A DNA stretch of 39,752 nucleotides, taken from positions 1 through 39,752 of the forward strand of contig CASFCQ010000011.1 in assembly GCA_949293185.1 (NCBI GenBank), written 5' to 3'. This document shows positions 39,745 to 39,752 of the stretch, in pieces (the stretch's first letter is position 1; each line of letters starts with the position of its first letter). The DNA comes from an uncultured bacterium. Its GTDB lineage: Bacteria > Cyanobacteriota > Vampirovibrionia > Gastranaerophilales > Gastranaerophilaceae. The notes beneath the pieces were generated by a model that made no database searches, was not told the origin of the DNA, and saw only the letters and a list, made by a program, of their open reading frames with translations. Both the position numbers and the translations under genes were made by a program.

Positions 39745-39752
39745 TCAATAAG

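Overview
The window looks like a chromosomal segment from an anaerobic, Gram-negative, AT-rich bacterium, most likely a gut member of the non-photosynthetic cyanobacterial sister group (Candidatus Gastranaerophilales / Vampirovibrionia). This placement is inference. It rests on a Ycf46-type AAA ATPase encoded with DUF2997 and DUF1257-like proteins (families typical of cyanobacteria and plastids), a VKOR-DsbA fusion, a lineage-style protein with a VSFKR N-terminus, anaerobe markers (rubrerythrin, rubredoxin, acyl-CoA dehydratase activase, radical SAM protein) and an outer membrane (TolC-like channel, autotransporter, heptose kinase, O-antigen ligase). No phage, transposase, integrase or CRISPR array was seen.

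Layout. 1-4.1 kb: a minus-strand operon with coupled genes (HhH protein, radical SAM protein, Ycf46-like ATPase, DUF1257-like protein, DUF2997 protein) whose joint function is unknown. 4.2-6.3 kb: nifU-nifS for Fe-S cluster assembly. 6.5-7.7 kb: an unlisted 43-residue gene and a ROK glucokinase. 7.7-10.1 kb: a low-complexity Q/A/S/T-rich protein, a hairpin-rich intergenic region and an unknown protein. 10.1-12.7 kb: a dehydratase activase and a lineage-type protein with two Cys pairs. 12.7-17.6 kb: a tripartite drug-efflux locus with tolC-like facing marR-emrA-emrB across a perfect 12-4-12 palindrome. 17.6-18.9 kb: a PerR-like regulator, rubredoxin and rubrerythrin, a peroxide-defence operon. 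19.0-20.4 kb: a DtxR/MntR-family regulator that seems to be leaderless and autoregulated, then a membrane protein. 20.5-22.5 kb: a two-subunit CoA-transferase with an SGNH hydrolase. 22.6-25.2 kb: a Pmp-like autotransporter. 25.2-30.1 kb: a minus-strand envelope operon (heptose kinase, DUF4330-like protein, O-antigen ligase, VKOR-DsbA, QueH). 30.2-31.8 kb: two uncharacterised genes and tRNA-Ala(TGC), which is preceded by a mosaic of repeats and a tRNA-like fragment. 32-39.7 kb: surface polysaccharide and lipid genes (DegT-like aminotransferase, MFS-PlsC-acyl-ACP synthetase fusion, Rossmann protein, CDP-glycerol transferase-like protein, GT2 glycosyltransferase) and a frameshifted HAD-like fragment at the edge.

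The most interesting signals are the Ycf46/radical SAM/HhH operon, the repeat mosaic in front of tRNA-Ala, the leaderless metal-regulator promoter with a palindrome between -35 and -10, the efflux operator, and the structured intergenic region near 9.2-9.45 kb.
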